Origin: Lithodes maja
Lineage: Eukaryota > Arthropoda > Malacostraca > Decapoda > Lithodidae
Assembly: GCA_037953745.1 (NCBI GenBank)
Contig: JBAKBP010010437.1
Span: 1-64,000 of the forward strand
Direction: 5' to 3'
Length of the DNA: 64,000 bases
Shown here piece by piece: positions 11,662 through 21,573 of the stretch. Position 1 is the stretch's first letter. Each line of letters starts with the position of its first letter. Made by a program: the position numbers and the translations under genes. Under the pieces are notes generated by a model. That model did not search any database, was not told the origin of the DNA, and saw nothing but the letters and a program-made list of their open reading frames with translations.

Positions 11662-12513
11662 TCAGTACACTAACAGAACTAGCCTTACGGTACGTACTAT
11701 ATTTTCTTACACTTGCAATAGGCCCTAGCTCTACCTACTTGGAGCCTCTGGATTTGGATAAAATGAACACAACATTCCGTACGGTTACTTTTTGCAGCGG
11801 GCAGGTGGGGCTATAGTCTGGAACCTGCTTGTGGTATCGGCAGTCTAGTTTTACACTCAACAGCTTCAGAACACCATTACAGAAAGTTAGGGACCGCTAC
11901 GTAAGGCGTGTCATCAGATCCCTAGAGTTGTGTACGGTACCGGCACATAATGTTTGCATGCGTCAATGAATGATCGACTCTGTTGTTCTTCTTACTTTGA
12001 AGGCTTACATTGTAATTTTAGAGTCAGCAGTAAATATACCGTACCTGATATCTTCATAACTTTCTATACCGTAGTATATACATTATGACCGAGTCTAAAA
12101 ATCCCGCTCCCCAACCTCTCGGAACTTAAAATAATATTTAAATTATCTAGCTGATATTTACACAATCAGGGAAGAGTCAGCCAGTGTAGGCTATAGGTAT
12201 GGACATTAACAGCCCGTTTATCCCAGCCCTTCTGTCGAATGATTGAAGTTCCCGAGTTACAAGAAGGTAGGGGTCATAATCTCTTGACTCGTCATAATGG
12301 ATAAACTAAAGGCTTACTATCATCACTATCCAAGCGCATCACTAGCGTCACTAATTTTGCCACCGCCTATATAGCCTACAGTGTTATATATAAACTAATA
12401 TATATATATATAGGAAACTAAGATTTAGATTAAGGTACCGTACCGGTAGTCTATAGTACCGTACTGTACCGTAGCAGCCTGTGGTGATAGAATATACCTT
12501 TATGCTTGTATTT

Positions 12514-12830
12514 CTATCTATTGCCAGACGCCCCAATCCCCGAGGGGGTGGCCACGAATTAATCGCCTCCATGCACCTATGTCCTGTCAGTTTGCGTCCC
12601 TTCCACCCAACACCCCTTTCACTCATATGCCTCTTAACTCCATCCTTCCACCTCACTCTAGGTCTGCCTCATCCTCTCTGCCCTTCCACATCACTTTTAT
12701 ACACTCTTAGTCATTCTCTCATTTGCCATACGCTCCACATGTCCAAACCACCTCAAGGTGTTCCTCTTCACACTCAACACTTCCACTTTCATACTTCAAC
12801 GCTCTCGTACCGTACTTCCTCTTTCGTCTA
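12514..12830 (-). pseudogene. LINE RT C-terminal fragment, second copy
   Basis: Read on the minus strand, the sequence encodes an RNTLRWFGHVERM-like segment, GRPRVRWKDGVKRHMSERG and a TGHRCMEAINSWPPPRGLG tail. It aligns with 680-1090 over its whole length but is split by frameshifts and stops, and only the last part is open. It ends in CAATAGATAG like the first copy. The upstream side carries GAAGTACGGTAC where the other copy has GAAGTAAG, a possible small insertion at TA. Confidence 0.65.
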
Positions 12831-12938
12831 TTTGTCAATGTGACCTCACACGCACTTCTCAAGTACGGTACTGGTAACTCATTTCCACTCCTCTCACTCT
12901 TGATTTATATTTCTCCAACAACGTCAATGTTGGAATTA

Positions 12939-12964
12939 TCACACACACACACACACACACACAC
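12939..12964. repeat. (CA)n microsatellite
   Basis: About 13 uninterrupted CA units. Confidence 0.95.
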
Positions 12965-13216
12965 CATCATACAGCGACCATTTACCGTACTTCCCTGCCC
13001 ACCACTTTATTCCTTGTCACTACTTTGAGCGTTCCTACAACCCTCTTCCCCTGTTGTACCCTCTCTCGCACTTCATCCTCTATACTCCCATCTTTACGTG
13101 TTTTGTAATCTTTCTTGTAATATACTATAATAATGGAGAATAGTCACAGTGTGGTATTTTTAAGGAGGTAACCCAATACCCATCCCAAACTATCAGATGT
13201 AGTTATGGAGTGTTAA

Positions 13217-13309
13217 CTCTTCCAGTTCCGGTGTCGTCTGTCTTATTTTATTTCAGCTACATTCAGACGATTTTATGAGCTTAGTAAGAATATATGGTAG
13301 CTAAAAGGA
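13217..13309. mobile_element. TTAA-flanked mini-element, family D
   Basis: A 93-bp segment flanked by TTAA (13213-13216 and 13310-13313). The left end is CTCTTCCAGTTCCGG; the right end read inward is TCCTTTTAGCTACC. The inner ATTCAGACGATT and AAGAATATATGGTAGC resemble 27537-27639 and 44828-44924, and also the right-hand end of the piggyBac copy at 42082 (TTCAGCTGAG then AAGGATCTGTGGTAGC). It is best read as a deletion derivative of a piggyBac-like element. Confidence 0.6.
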
Positions 13310-13624
13310 TTAACTGAAATAATCTGTAGCCTTATACAGTAGTGGGTAGACGTCTTTCCTAAGCTGAATACAATCGTCTAATATTTACCAGAACAGAATT
13401 AAATGGATGTCACCGGTATTCAATGGTTCAATGTTATGATCGGGACCAATATAATTATGATCTTAATGTAATCCTCTCCCTCAATCATCCGCTCATCAAG
13501 CTACCTGAGAAGGTAAAACTGGCCTCACAAAATCGATAACTTCGATATTCTAAACGATTACGGTGCCATGATGATGAAAAGAGATAATAATGATGAGTGT
13601 AACCTGAACTATAATCACCCATTC

Positions 13625-13945
13625 CCCTCACTGCAAAGATAACAAATGAAGTAGTTGATGAAGGGTTATGATTATAAGGATACCGGTACCGATAAATGTA
13701 AGCTGAACTATCCTTAGCCTACCACATTGATAAACGAGTAAGGTGATGAAGGGTGATGATTATAAGGATCCTAATGATAAATGTACCGGTAAGCTGAACT
13801 ATCCTTAGCCTCACCACATTGATAAACGAGTAAGGTGATGAGGGGTGATGATTATAAGGATACTAATGATAAATGTAAGCTGAACTATCCTTAGCCTCAC
13901 CACATTGATAAACGAGTAAGGTGATGAAGAGTGATGATGATAATG
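13625..13945. repeat. Tandem repeat, about 86-91 bp, at least three units
   Basis: Units share GATAAATGTAAGCTGAACTA, CACATTGATAAACGAGTAAG and GGTGATGATTATAAGGAT. The AAGCTGAAC anchor occurs at 13700, 13791 and 13877. The unit length difference comes largely from CCGGTA-type insertions: unit 2 has six extra bases (13786-13791) and unit 1 has GATACCGGTACCGAT where unit 3 has GATACTAATGAT. Confidence 0.85.
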
Positions 13946-14044
13946 GTGAGTGACAAGTACAGCACTAGGCAATGGTAGGTCACCTTTATCATGCACTGCC
14001 ACACCTGTCATCACTGCTTTGTGATGAGAGAGTGAGAGCGAGAG

Positions 14045-14320
14045 CAAAAGTGTGCATGTGTGTATTTGTATGTGTGTATGAGATAAGAGATAGCGTGTAC
14101 GTGTGACTTGTGTGTATTTATCATGTTTCGATATGGGACTGTGTGTGTGTGTCTGTACCTGATAATATGTGTTTGTGTGAGAGAGAAAGAGTGTGCATGT
14201 GTATATTTGTATATTTGTATGTGTGTATGAGATAAAGATAACGTGTATGTGTGACTTGTGTGTATTTATCATGTACCGGGACCGATATGTGACTGTGTGT
14301 GTGAGAGAGAGAGAGAGAGA
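14045..14320. repeat. GT/GA-rich tandem duplication, about 141-bp period
   Basis: Two copies share GTGTGCATGTGT, GTATGTGTGTATGAGATAA and GTGACTTGTGTGTATTTATC. Copy 1 continues ATGTTTCGATATG (14123-14135); copy 2 continues ATGTACCGGGACCGATATG (14271-14289). Long frames through here are low-complexity artefacts. Confidence 0.75.
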
Positions 14321-14591
14321 GTCAATTTGTGCGTACACGTGTTTGGTCTTTTGTTTTTCATTTGTTTTGTGCGTTTGTGTCCGCCTGTATATCTGTGTGT
14401 GTGACAGAGAGACAGACAGAAGAGGGGTCTGCAGCCAGTATGTGCTTTCATTTGCAGGCGTTCTTGTCGGTGTGTTGAAGCCAGGAGAGTCCATTGTGCT
14501 TGTGAGTTTATGATGATGATGCTGATAATTAGCGTCATGGAGCTATTGTTGGTGATGACGTGTTTGTTGTCAGCCCCAGCCCCTGTGTTAA

Positions 14592-14677
14592 CCCCTTCTG
14601 TACTTGTGACGTATTTTCGTTTTTTATTTCAGCTGCATTTAGACGATTGTATAAAGCTTATAAAGGATATATAGTAG
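14592..14677. mobile_element. Possible family D TTAA mini-element, shortened
   Basis: It begins CCCCTTCTGTACTTGTGACG after TTAA at 14588-14591, contains ATTTAGACGATTGTATAAAG as other family D members do, and reaches another TTAA at 14678-14681. The right end lacks the usual GAAAGG-type terminus, so this is a truncated or decayed copy. Confidence 0.45.
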
Positions 14678-15562
14678 TTAACAAGGATCTGTGGCTTATT
14701 GAAATCGAACATTTGACTATGTTATTCAGATAGAGAGGGAGTTTTTCAGTAGGCTATTTAAATAAGAAACAAAATATACCAGAACAAAGTTAAAGTTAAA
14801 ATGAAGCTGGTTCATGCTATGTGGTACCGAATCCCATTTGCAATTTATACTAACGAAACGTTTCGGGGAGCGAAACACCGCATCAAAGAACTTAAAAGGG
14901 TACCGGTAGGCGTTTGAATTCAACATTGTCATGGAAATGTGTGCGGTACTGATTACTAAAAATATGGAATGATTAGTGATAACGCAAAATATATTTAATG
15001 TAGCACCATACGAAAATGCTATTTTTAAACGTACGGTACCATATTATACCGGTACCGGTATTATAGGTTAACGTATCAAAACAGATGTTTTTGTTTAAGT
15101 CAAACAACTTTTATATATGTTAGCGAGTGTGAAACCAGGCTAGATTGTTTGGGTGTATTTTGAGCTGTTTTTATGTTGCTATTTTACGGTTTGGGTTATA
15201 CAGTATATGCATTGACTGTATAGGCCTACACATATTCCAGTCGGTCAATACTCAATAGCCAGCCCTGACTTCCACAAGGGGTAGGAAAAATCCGGCAGGC
15301 AAAGGACCCAGCTCCGAGGCTTGCTGATCCATAAATAGGAATTAATTCTGGAGGTGGTATTCCCAGTCCCAACCTCCAGGGGCTATCTGCGCCACACAGT
15401 GACGGGCGGTGGGGTCCCCACATCCCTACGGCTATTATGTGTACACATACAGCCTGTGTTATTGCTGAAGACACCTTAATTGTCAATACGTTGAATTAAA
15501 TTGGTTCCCTGCTTTGCACTTTTTGTTTCTACTTATAAGTAGGGTACCGGTATTTAGCTTAA
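14678..15562. other. No gene seen
   Basis: AT-rich unique DNA with TACCGGTA words near 14902, 15034-15060 and 15546. No supported frame or repeat. Confidence 0.55.
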
Positions 15563-15889
15563 GGGGAGGTCTTTAGTTTGGTCTCTAGATATCCATCAAG
15601 CTTAAGATTACACCCCTTGAGCCCCTTTCAAGATAAATTTGTACATTTTTCGGCAGAAAAATGTCCCGGCTGAAAGCCGGTTCCTCTTAAATAACAGGCT
15701 CGCTATCGCTCGCCAGGATAAAATCGACACCTAAATGGCACGAAAGGTCTTAAAATTGACAGAAATGGGTCGAAAGTTCTTAAAATCATCAAAATAATGG
15801 GGCGAACGTTTTAAAATTAGAAAAACAATGGGGCTAAACATGAGGGAGAAAGGAGTCAAGAACAAAATCCCTCAAGTGGATATCTCCCC
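15563..15889. mobile_element. TTAA-flanked foldback element, GGGG-ended family, copy 1
   Basis: A 327-bp segment flanked by TTAA (15559-15562, 15890-15893). The ends are GGGGAGGTCTTTAG and, inward from the right, GGGGAGATATCCAC. The middle carries GCTCGCTATCGCTCGCCAGG and AAATCGACACCTAAATGG, shared with 27160-27532 and 44534-44765. G-starting ends with TTAA targets fit either a Kolobok-like or a piggyBac-like non-autonomous element; no transposase for it is visible. Confidence 0.65.
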
Positions 15890-15952
15890 TTAAGGATATG
15901 ACATTCTTAGACTTGTATGTAAATATAGAGTATGTGTAGGCTATGCATAGAT

Positions 15953-16100
15953 ATTATTATGTTCCTTCCAACAACCAACTATACTCCTAAAATCGATTAA
16001 TGAAATTTACAAACACATGTGGCAGTCCGTGGATTCGAACCCAGGACGCTCACACCGAAAATCAACACCTTATGCATCGCACCACGAAGACAGTTAAAGG
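15953..16100 (-). repeat. tRNA-derived SINE-like copy 1
   Basis: On the minus strand, a TGGTGCGATG A-box-like stretch is followed by GGTTCGAATCC, a perfect Pol III B box, and then CCACGGACTGCCA, which looks like a tRNA 3' acceptor strand. A 70-bp non-tRNA tail continues to 15953. About 120 bp of this block is repeated directly at 16282-16401. The predicted acceptor pairing is partly decayed, so it is not a working tRNA. Confidence 0.55.
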
Positions 16101-16281
16101 ATGGTGGACACTGCCTACGATTTATTATGCAACTTCGAATCCTGCATATCAATCTAAGCATGTACACACATCCCAACTGCAACTCACGTAGGCTATGCAT
16201 ATGTGAATGGAAAGAGCAATTAATGGGGCCTTAACCACTAGGGAAGTACTCTCGATAAATTTCTCCTGAACCAATATCAAT

Positions 16282-16401
16282 TATTATGTTCCTTCCAACA
16301 ACCAACTATACTCCTAAAATCGATTAATGAAATTTACAAACACATGTGGCAGTCCGTGGATTCGAACCCAGGACACTCACACCGAAAATCAACACCTTAC
16401 A
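16282..16401 (-). repeat. tRNA-derived SINE-like copy 2, partial
   Basis: Nearly identical to 15953-16073 (one visible difference at GGACGCTC/GGACACTC). It retains the B box GGTTCGAATCC on the minus strand but is cut off before the A box. It could be an independent truncated SINE or a local duplication. Confidence 0.55.
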
Positions 16402-16579
16402 TATTCAACTGGGGGTGAATCGTATTTATGACAAATTGTATACAAGCTACGTATATAATTATGATGTAGAACTTGTATACATATGTATATCTAAATCCTG
16501 GCGGGTGTTCCCCCCACCCCCACAGTGTAATCTCCAGGACCACTATGTCACTCACGTCCCAGTCTGCCTCTGATCTCAC

Positions 16580-17005
16580 GTAGTTACCTCCTCCACCACT
16601 ACCACCACCATCACCCTTACAACACTACCACCACCATCACCCTTACCACACTACCACCACCATCACCCTAACCACACTACCACCACCATCACCCTTACCC
16701 CACTACCACCACCATCACCCTTACCCCACTACCACCACCATCACCCTCATCATATCTACCATTACTGCCCTCACCACACTACCTCCACCACCTTCACATT
16801 ACCTCTACCACCACCCTCACCACATTACCACCACCACCCTCACCACATTACCACCACCACCCTCACCATATCACCTCCACCACATTATCACCGCCCTCAT
16901 CACATCACCCTCACCACCCCACCTCTACCACCACCCTCAACACATCACCAGCACACCAAAACCTGCATAACATTACCACCACCACCACCACACTATACTA
17001 TGCCT
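16580..17005. repeat. CAC/CCA-rich minisatellite
   Basis: About six copies of a 25-26 bp unit (ACTACCACCACCATCACCCT plus a few bases) at 16595-16750 are followed by looser CCACCACCCTCACCACATTA repeats to about 17000. No coding potential is supported. Confidence 0.85.
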
Positions 17006-17589
17006 CTTGTCACCCCACTCAGTGTTATGTCTCAGAGTCTGGTGTCCAATGAGAATAATGTGTTATTTAGTACGGAGTTGTCATTCATTTATTGCAAGTA
17101 AGCTACACGACCCAAAATTCCCTTGTGATTGAGAGAGAACCATCGTGTACCGGGTATTTGACTCCTGTCAGATATATTTCTAATCAGACTGTAACTCAGG
17201 AGGTACCGTGGTCTGCTGTTAGAAGTGCTTCTCTTGTAGGCCTACGCTTACTGCATGTTCAGTCTCGGTCATTAATGCTACACATACTACTACTTTATAC
17301 CGGTTGTGTAATCGTAGGTAGTTAGTACCGGTATATAGTGTATTACGTTGTTGCGTACCGGTACTGGTACTAGTACCGTTTTTACTGAAACCGCCTATGT
17401 TTATAAAACAGTTATGACAAACTGATGGATTATTTAGAAACATTTCCATTGCACCACATTCCGGTACACCGAGCCAGTATTTCTCATTAAAGGGAAGTTC
17501 ACTGGTGCAAGTTTAGCATAAAGTAAAGTAACACCTAGCTATACTAGGCTATACAAGTGTTTTTACTTTATTATTTTTATTTGTTTGTA
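17006..17589. other. No gene seen
   Basis: Unique DNA with several TACCGGTA or ACCGGT words (17300, 17325, 17357). No repeat or frame supported. Confidence 0.5.
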
Positions 17590-17940
17590 TTACCTCTGTC
17601 AACGAAGTTAGAGTAGGTTATGTTGTTGCCTCCGTTTGTTTGTCTGTTTGTAAACAAGATACCGGTCGGTATCTACAAAAAAAAGTTATGAACCGATTTT
17701 CACGAAATTTTGTGGGCAGATAGGATACGCGCCAAGAAAGAAGCGATTCAATTTAGGTGATCGGTAGAGCACATACCTCCTCCAGCGTTGGTGGTACACA
17801 AAGTTATTAACCGATGTTCACGGAATTTGGTGGGCAGATAGGATATGCGCCAAGAAAGTTATTCCATTTAGAAGACGATCATTAGAGCGTATGCCTATGC
17901 CAGTTTAGGTTGAGGTAAGCACTCTCCCGAGTGCCCCTCT
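17590..17940 (+). repeat. Dispersed repeat R1, copy 1
   Basis: Shares with 23285-23520 the TTTGTCTGTTTGT start, an ACAAGATA..CGTTAT-like core, AACCGATNTTCAC, GGTGGGCAGATAG, GGTGATCGGTAGAGC, CATACCTCCTCCAG and CGAGTGCCCCTCTA. The middle part (TTATTAACCGATGTTCACGG, GTGGGCAGATAGGATATGCG) is repeated twice in this copy. The element type is unknown. It carries ACCGGTCGGT at 17661-17670, absent from copy 2. Confidence 0.7.
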
Positions 17941-18317
17941 AATACCGGTATGTTATAAATTATGGTAACTATTTTTGTCTTATTATTGACGTTCTATGTC
18001 GTAGCTGGTCCATGTATAACATATAATACAGATGGATTTACTTCTAGTTTGTGTTTTTGTGTTATGCTGGGGTCACACATTCCCGTATATGCTCCCGTAC
18101 GAAGGTTTATTGGTAGTTGGCAACCGATTACGTAAAACGTAAGGGCATAGTACGCAAAACGTAAATGAAATTGTGTATAGTCGTGGGGGTTGGTACGCAT
18201 GACGGGAGTAGCCACGCTGGTCGGGGAGGTGGTGGGTGCGGCCAAGGCCGCCCGGTATGTTTTGAATTTGAAATCACAGTCGGCTCACGCGCTCCCGTAT
18301 GTCAAAAGTCGGGAAAT

Positions 18318-18397
18318 CTTATGTCTGACCGGGCGAGCGGCTACGTCTGACGGGAGCAGCCCCGTCAGACGTAGCTGCTCGCCCGGTCAGACGTAAG
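18318..18397. repeat. 37-bp-arm hairpin in the transposon's left flank
   Basis: The arms at 18318-18354 and 18361-18397 pair with two mismatches around a 6-nt loop (AGCAGC). Both contain GTCTGACCGGGCGAGC or its complement. This may be a subterminal transposase or accessory-protein binding region, or a fold that forms in single-stranded DNA. Confidence 0.85.
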
Positions 18398-18519
18398 CTG
18401 CTCCCGTCAATCGTAAAATATTCCCGTCAAACGGGAAAGTTTACGTTAGTCCGGGCGCATCTGGCAGCACCGCCGCACTGCGGGTTGGCGGGAAGACACG
18501 GCAACGTTGTACGGGGGGG

Positions 18520-18527
18520 TATATAAG
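18520..18527 (+). promoter_or_regulatory. TATA box upstream of the MADF gene
   Basis: TATATAAG lies about 150 bp before the start codon at 18677, with CACTCCAGTCACAC about 25-30 bp downstream as a plausible start-site region. Placement fits a Pol II core promoter. There is no experimental support. Confidence 0.5.
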
Positions 18528-18676
18528 GACCAGCGGGGGACACTCCAGTCACACCTCTCACCACACCGGAGCAGCAACCAACAAGCCAACCCTGCCACCC
18601 TCTGCACCCTGCCCTGCCCTGCCCTGTACCTCCAGCCACCCTCTGCACGCTGCCCTGCCTTGCCCTGCCCTGTACC

Positions 18677-19291
18677 ATGCATAAGAAAGGTGTGAAGAAG
18701 GCCAGGAAGGCTTCCCCTGCCACCTCGACGTCTGCCACCTCGACGTCTGCCACCTCACCGCCTGCCACCTCGACGTCTGCCACCTCACCGCCTGCCACCT
18801 CTCCGCCTGCCACCTCGACGTCTGCCACCTCACCGCCTGCCACCTCTCCGCCTGCCACCTCACCTTTTGACCCCTCTCAGCCTGGCCCCTCCAACTCTGC
18901 CACCTCACCGCCTGCCCTCTCGACGCCTGATGAAGATGAAGTTATTATCGACCTCGGCCCCGATAGTGGAGAGCTCGACACTGTCGAAGAGGTTCCCAAG
19001 GATGAGAGTGAGGAAGACGAAGAGGAAGAAGAAGAACCTGCACCTTCCAACAGCGTACAGGCCCCACCAAAGAAACGGCGCCGGAAGAAGACCAACATAA
19101 TACTGACGGAGGAGACTGAGCGTATGCTGGCAGATTGGATTGAACTGGATGCGCCTTTTATTTACGACAAGGGTGACCTCAGGCACAAGAACAAGGAGCA
19201 TATTGAGGCTGTATGGGCGGAGAAGGCTGCGACCATGGACCCACCAATGACCGTCTTCGACTTAAAGACGTGGTGGGGATCTCTCCGCTGA
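18677..19291 (+). CDS. MADF-domain DNA-binding protein of a DNA transposon
   Basis: 204 residues starting at the first ATG after a TATA box. Residues 14-63 are about ten 5-residue repeats of ATSTS/ATSPP, encoded by 15-bp DNA repeats. Residues 84-120 are acidic (SEEDEEEEEE). A basic stretch PPKKRRRKKTN (130-140) could be a nuclear localisation signal. Residues 142-204 match the start of a MADF (Myb/SANT-like) domain: LTEETERMLADWIELDAPFI, then IYDK, a conserved tryptophan at 180 and the LKTWWGSLR end of the usual helices. The protein stops right after SLR, where family members normally continue with D and a basic tail, so a premature stop or frameshift is possible. A role in binding the transposon's ends or subterminal repeats is inferred from Harbinger relatives. 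It could also be a captured host MADF gene. Confidence 0.7.
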   Translation: MHKKGVKKARKASPATSTSATSTSATSPPATSTSATSPPATSPPATSTSATSPPATSPPATSPFDPSQPGPSNSATSPPALSTPDEDEVIIDLGPDSGELDTVEEVPKDESEEDEEEEEEPAPSNSVQAPPKKRRRKKTNIILTEETERMLADWIELDAPFIYDKGDLRHKNKEHIEAVWAEKAATMDPPMTVFDLKTWWGSLR

Positions 19292-19800
19292 TTGGGGAGT
19301 TCACCATCTTGAACTCCTCCAGGATGTATTCCGCGATGTTGTTCATGGTGCCGAGTCAGGAGTGGGAATGGGAAAGTTGTGGCCAGCCCTGCCCTTTTGT
19401 AGTTCGCAGATTCCAACCCAGACCTACGTGGTTGACAAAGACTGTCTTTGTCTGTGTTTGGACAGACGGGGTGTGCCTACGATTGTCCGGAAACGGTCCA
19501 CGTAAGTCCTAAAAACTCCCAAGACGTACGGCCTCAGCTACGCAGGTCTTGTGGGGGCGTGGCCATGGGCGTGGCCTGTGTTCCCGCAAATCGGGCAGCC
19601 CAGGCGGACTAACGGGGGACATGCTTACGCAAGTCGCAAGCACGTACGTAGTTCCATACGACTACATTACGTCTGACGTAACACTGGCCCCGTCACGGTA
19701 CGTCTGTCGGGAAGTGCAATAGTCGTGGTCTATACGGGCGTACATGGCCGGACTACGCCCGTCAGAACACAAAATTGGCGATTACGCCTGACGGGAGCTG
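19292..19800. other. Right flank of the Harbinger-like element, no convincing gene
   Basis: A stop-poor stretch follows the MADF stop in another frame (about 19290-19510) but shows no domain. The remainder is rich in CGTACG, TACGTC and GTCTGACG words similar to the left flank, so it is probably subterminal repeat sequence. Confidence 0.5.
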
Positions 19801-20083
19801 TCGGGAGCGATATACGGGAATGTGTGACCCCAGCATATCTCTTACTAACACTAAGTTTATTCCCATTATCTCAAGTTTATTGTGGAATAATTTACCACTT
19901 CATCATACCGTGCACGGTGCATCATCTTCCCCCTCGCAGCCTGTTTACTTTAGGCCAATTTGGATCCCACCTACAGTAGATCAAGTTTTGAAATATATTA
20001 ATTTATACCGGTACTTTCTCATGGGTTACCGTACGGTAACGAATATACCGATACTGAATCACTTCCTTCCTTTAATATGTATA

Positions 20084-20119
20084 CCCGGTATTATCGGTAC
20101 ATATACCGATAATACCGGG
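20084..20119. repeat. Perfect 16-bp-arm palindrome
   Basis: CCCGGTATTATCGGTA at 20084-20099 pairs perfectly with 20104-20119 across a 4-nt spacer (CATA). Both arms are built from TACCG and TACCGG words. Confidence 0.9.
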
Positions 20120-20592
20120 AATCTGTGTAATCACGAAATCCCTAAATCCCTAGTGAATTCGTGAAATTAAATATTTAATTTCAAAATATTTTTGATACCA
20201 TGTCCTATATTTAGGATATATTATAGTGGACAGGTTAGGTTTGGTCCAGTTTAACCAAACTATTGTGTATCTTTCCGAACTTAATATTATAGGAAGATAC
20301 AAATGAACTTTCACATTTTAGTACATGATTAATTAAATATATGTTAACAATAGATTTATCTAGCTTGGCAAAATTTAACGTAACCAAAAATGTACAATAG
20401 TACAGTCGTCAGGATTAATTCGTTTAATTTTCCCTGTTTGTAGCACTGCACGGTAGAGAAGTATCCCCTCTACCCCCTTTCCTTGTTGGTTCCATACCCC
20501 CACCTAAACCCTCCCATTTTCTCTCAGACCCCAGAACTACACCCACTACCCTCCCTTCTCTTGCTCAGCTAGGAGCTACTTCTGGCACCTCA
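20120..20592 (+). repeat. Dispersed repeat R2, copy 1
   Basis: Matches the reverse complement of 22665-22985 in blocks: GTGAATTCGTGAAAT, ACAGTCGTCAGGATTAA, TAGCACTGCA, GTATCCCCTCTACC, CCTTGTTGGTTCCATACCCC and AAACCCTCCCATTTTCTCTC. This copy has about 200 extra bases in the middle. The nature of the repeat is unknown. Confidence 0.7.
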
Positions 20593-21573
20593 CCGTTTAC
20601 ATTTATTCTGAACACCTGATGAAGGAATGAAGTATTTCACACACATCTCTCGACCACCATCTCCTGCACATTAAACATATGAAATAAACGAAAACCTAAC
20701 CTGAAGCTGCTAATTACTACCGTTACTAGTAGGGTTAACGTTACTGTATAGTGTTTATGGATATACCAGGTATGAGGGGTAGATATACACACTTATATAA
20801 TTATATATAAGGTATAGTGAGATTATTTGGTTATACACGAAACTGTTATACAGAGTGGTATTGTAGTAGAAGAATTATAGATCAGTTCAATATTATAACT
20901 CTTGTAGTTAGTCTGGGATATAATAAATGAGCGTTATATAGTTATTAAGTAACTATTCTTAACAGGTATGCATTCCAATTATCTTGAAAGTTATCTCAAG
21001 AGATTAAGCTTGAATAGGCCTGAAGCTTTCAATAGTATTATGTGGAGTAGATACTCTACGTCTTGCCATTACTCAGGGAGTATTTAACAGAGTTTGCTAT
21101 GTTTCAACCCAGATTGCTACATAGCCATAGCGGACGCCCCCCTTAACTTGGTTACAACACAAGATACCCGATAAAATAGAGTAACCTTATGGCAAGGTGT
21201 TAAGGGTAAGGTGACAACATTAATAAGTCCTTCCCTAATGTATGGGTGAACGTAAATGTTGAGGGAAAGGGAACTTTAAAATAAGACCCACCCTAATGGA
21301 TAGATGAGCGTAAGGACCAACCCTTCAGGATTATTTAGCCTGTTTAAATCTTAATAAATAAAGGTCAATGTTTGTCTGTCTGTCTGTTTGTCAGTTACCC
21401 GACCTTTGTTACTAAACTCCTCCCACAGTTTTGGTGCCAGGTGGGAGTGTGGGGCACCGTTGGAAAGCCCAGGCTTTGGAGATGGTTTTAGGCAAGTTTA
21501 GTGGAAATCAGAGACACTTTTGTTTAATAAAATTTTCGGCAGAACTTTCGGCAGAACTTATGTAGTAAACGGG
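20593..21573. other. No gene seen
   Basis: AT-rich DNA. A (TCTG)n-like stretch near 21374-21392 starts a segment that may belong to the repeat that follows. No supported frame. Confidence 0.5.

Larger units (their letters stand above)
18065..19835 (+). mobile_element. Harbinger-like DNA transposon carrying a MADF-domain gene
   Basis: The 1771-bp element starts TGCTGGGGTCACACATTCCC and its other end, read inward, is the same sequence; identity continues through CGTATAT before a one-base indel. TA flanks both ends (18063-18064, 19836-19837); a 3-bp TTA/TAT duplication is also possible. The GGGTCACAC-type end and an accessory Myb/SANT/MADF gene are typical of PIF/Harbinger elements, which usually pair a transposase with such a DNA-binding protein. 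No transposase frame is visible here, so the copy would depend on another. Subterminal CCCGTCAGACGTA-type words recur in both flanks of the gene. Confidence 0.7.

Noticed and set aside
13811..14494. 227-codon minus-strand frame rich in S, L, H and T
   Set aside because: It runs through the GT/GA tandem duplication and the 90-bp repeat; composition is that of simple repeats.
16019..16234. Frame starting MAVRGFEPRTLTPK, seen twice
   Set aside because: The peptide is the antisense reading of a tRNA-like B box in a SINE-type repeat, not a conserved protein.
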